From an uncultured Collinsella sp. (GTDB lineage: Bacteria; Actinomycetota; Coriobacteriia; Coriobacteriales; Coriobacteriaceae): a DNA stretch of 17,690 nt. Under the pieces are notes generated by a model that saw nothing but the letters and a program-made list of their open reading frames with translations, did no database searches and was not told the DNA's origin. The stretch spans positions 1 to 17,690 of the forward strand of contig UQIN01000032.1 of assembly GCA_900541035.1 (NCBI GenBank), read 5' to 3'. The position numbers were made by a program, and so were the translations under genes. Shown in pieces: positions 17,418 to 17,690 of this stretch (position 1 is its first letter; every line of letters begins with the position of its first letter).

Positions 17418-17447
17418 ATACTACCCAATCTTTCGCCCAGCACACAA
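17418..17447 (-). promoter_or_regulatory. Candidate promoter of the DUF151 operon
   Basis: On the minus strand TTGTGT (17447-17442), an 18-nt spacer and TAGTAT (17423-17418) lie about 58 nt upstream of the DUF151 start codon. The spacer is one base longer than ideal. Confidence 0.55.
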
Positions 17448-17451
17448 AATC

Positions 17452-17489
17452 AAAGTAGTTAATTTGGGACGGGGTATTTTGACTACTTT
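17452..17489. repeat. 8-bp inverted repeat upstream of the DUF151 promoter
   Basis: AAAGTAGT (17452-17459) and ACTACTTT (17482-17489) are perfect inverted repeats 22 nt apart, just upstream of the -35 of the DUF151 promoter. The centre holds GGGACGGGG. It could be an operator or a dispersed intergenic repeat. Confidence 0.5.
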
Positions 17490-17500
17490 TGTTTGATAAG

Positions 17501-17530
17501 AAAAAAGCCCCGAGGCAATGCCCCGGGGCT
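17501..17530 (-). terminator. Terminator of the tRNA-Ala/tRNA-Ile transcript
   Basis: Stem AGCCCCG (17506-17512) pairs with CGGGGCT (17524-17530), continued by GGC/GCC inside over a 3-nt loop. On the minus strand it is followed by six T. It starts 14 nt after the tRNA-Ile CCA end. Confidence 0.93.
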
Positions 17531-17544
17531 CTTCACGTTTTTGA

Positions 17545-17621
17545 TGGTGGACCTGACAAGATTCGAACTTGTGACCTCCCGGTTATCAGCCGGACGCTCT
17601 AACCAACTGAGCTACAGGTCC
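17545..17621 (-). tRNA. tRNA-Ile (anticodon GAT)
   Basis: A 77-nt tRNA with encoded CCA. Acceptor GGACCTG pairs with CAGGTCC, the discriminator is A. The anticodon loop CTGATAA gives GAT, reading ATC/ATT isoleucine codons, and the TTCGAAT T-loop is present. It begins only 4 nt after the tRNA-Ala CCA end, so both are processed from one transcript. Confidence 0.97.
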
Positions 17622-17625
17622 ATCA

Positions 17626-17690
17626 TGGTGGAGGTTAGGGGGATCGAACCCCTGACCTCAGGCTTGCAAAGCCCGCGCTCTCCCAGCTGA
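17626..17690 (-). tRNA. tRNA-Ala (anticodon TGC), cut by window end
   Basis: The 3' part of a tRNA on the minus strand. The D-arm start lies at the window edge (TCAGCTGGGAGAGC). The anticodon loop TTTGCAA gives TGC, reading GCA-type alanine codons, the T-loop is TTCGATC and CCA is encoded (17628-17626). The acceptor 5' half is outside the window. Order Ala then Ile, followed by a terminator, shows this is not the usual 16S-Ile-Ala-23S spacer layout. Confidence 0.95.

Noticed and set aside
17493..17690. 65-aa plus-strand open frame over tRNA-Ile and tRNA-Ala
   Set aside because: Same artefact: words such as RFELVTSRL and RGIEPLTSGL are translations of antisense tRNA sequence.

Overview
The window reads as chromosomal core DNA of a GC-rich Gram-positive bacterium of the Actinomycetota, most likely class Coriobacteriia and Collinsella-like. 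This is inference from protein style and gene order, not from a search. Supporting signs are the rpsF-ssb-rpsR-rplI-dnaB-purA order, a bifunctional-nuclease (DUF151) protein of actinobacterial type, a four-ligand (zinc-type) S18, frequent TTG starts with strong Shine-Dalgarno sites, and GC-rich palindromic intergenic repeats. Most genes lie on the minus strand and are described below in their transcription direction.

Region 1 (about 1-5080, minus): purD is followed closely by a NUDIX ADP-ribose pyrophosphatase-like gene. After a terminator come an ABC exporter (fused membrane and ATPase domains) and a single-pass membrane protein of unknown function, which ends at a strong terminator at 56-96.

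Region 2 (5081-9865, minus): a clear sigma-A-type promoter (9837-9865) and a hairpin leader precede rpsF-ssb-rpsR-rplI (S6, SSB, S18, L9), which end at a terminator. dnaB (replicative helicase) and purA (adenylosuccinate synthetase) follow, and purA has its own promoter overlapping the dnaB stop. Replication, translation and purine synthesis genes are thus clustered. purA and purD are separated by a 10-bp hairpin.

Region 3 (9866-13971, mixed): about 350 bp without a gene come first, then two plus-strand tRNA-Ser genes (GGA and CGA), each with its own terminator. Next is a minus-strand protein with a PD-(D/E)XK/DUF559-like nuclease end, flanked by two copies of a 65-nt palindromic repeat in inverted orientation. 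Then come a plus-strand TRIC/UPF0126 membrane protein and a secreted or membrane protein with a bactofilin-like beta-repeat domain. A composite repeat with three overlapping hairpins closes the region. This is the most accessory-looking part.

Region 4 (13972-17690, minus): a tRNA-Ala(TGC)-tRNA-Ile(GAT) pair with a terminator lies first in transcription direction. A promoter then drives a DUF151 bifunctional-nuclease gene, followed by a small two-helix membrane protein and a 149-aa unknown. typA/bipA (ribosome-associated GTPase) ends the set, at a terminator facing the plus-strand gene.

I see no CRISPR array, prophage, insertion sequence with transposase, or obvious new multi-gene system. The best leads for something undescribed are the repeat-flanked nuclease-like gene, the composite triple-hairpin repeat, and the bactofilin-like membrane protein with its palindromic leader.
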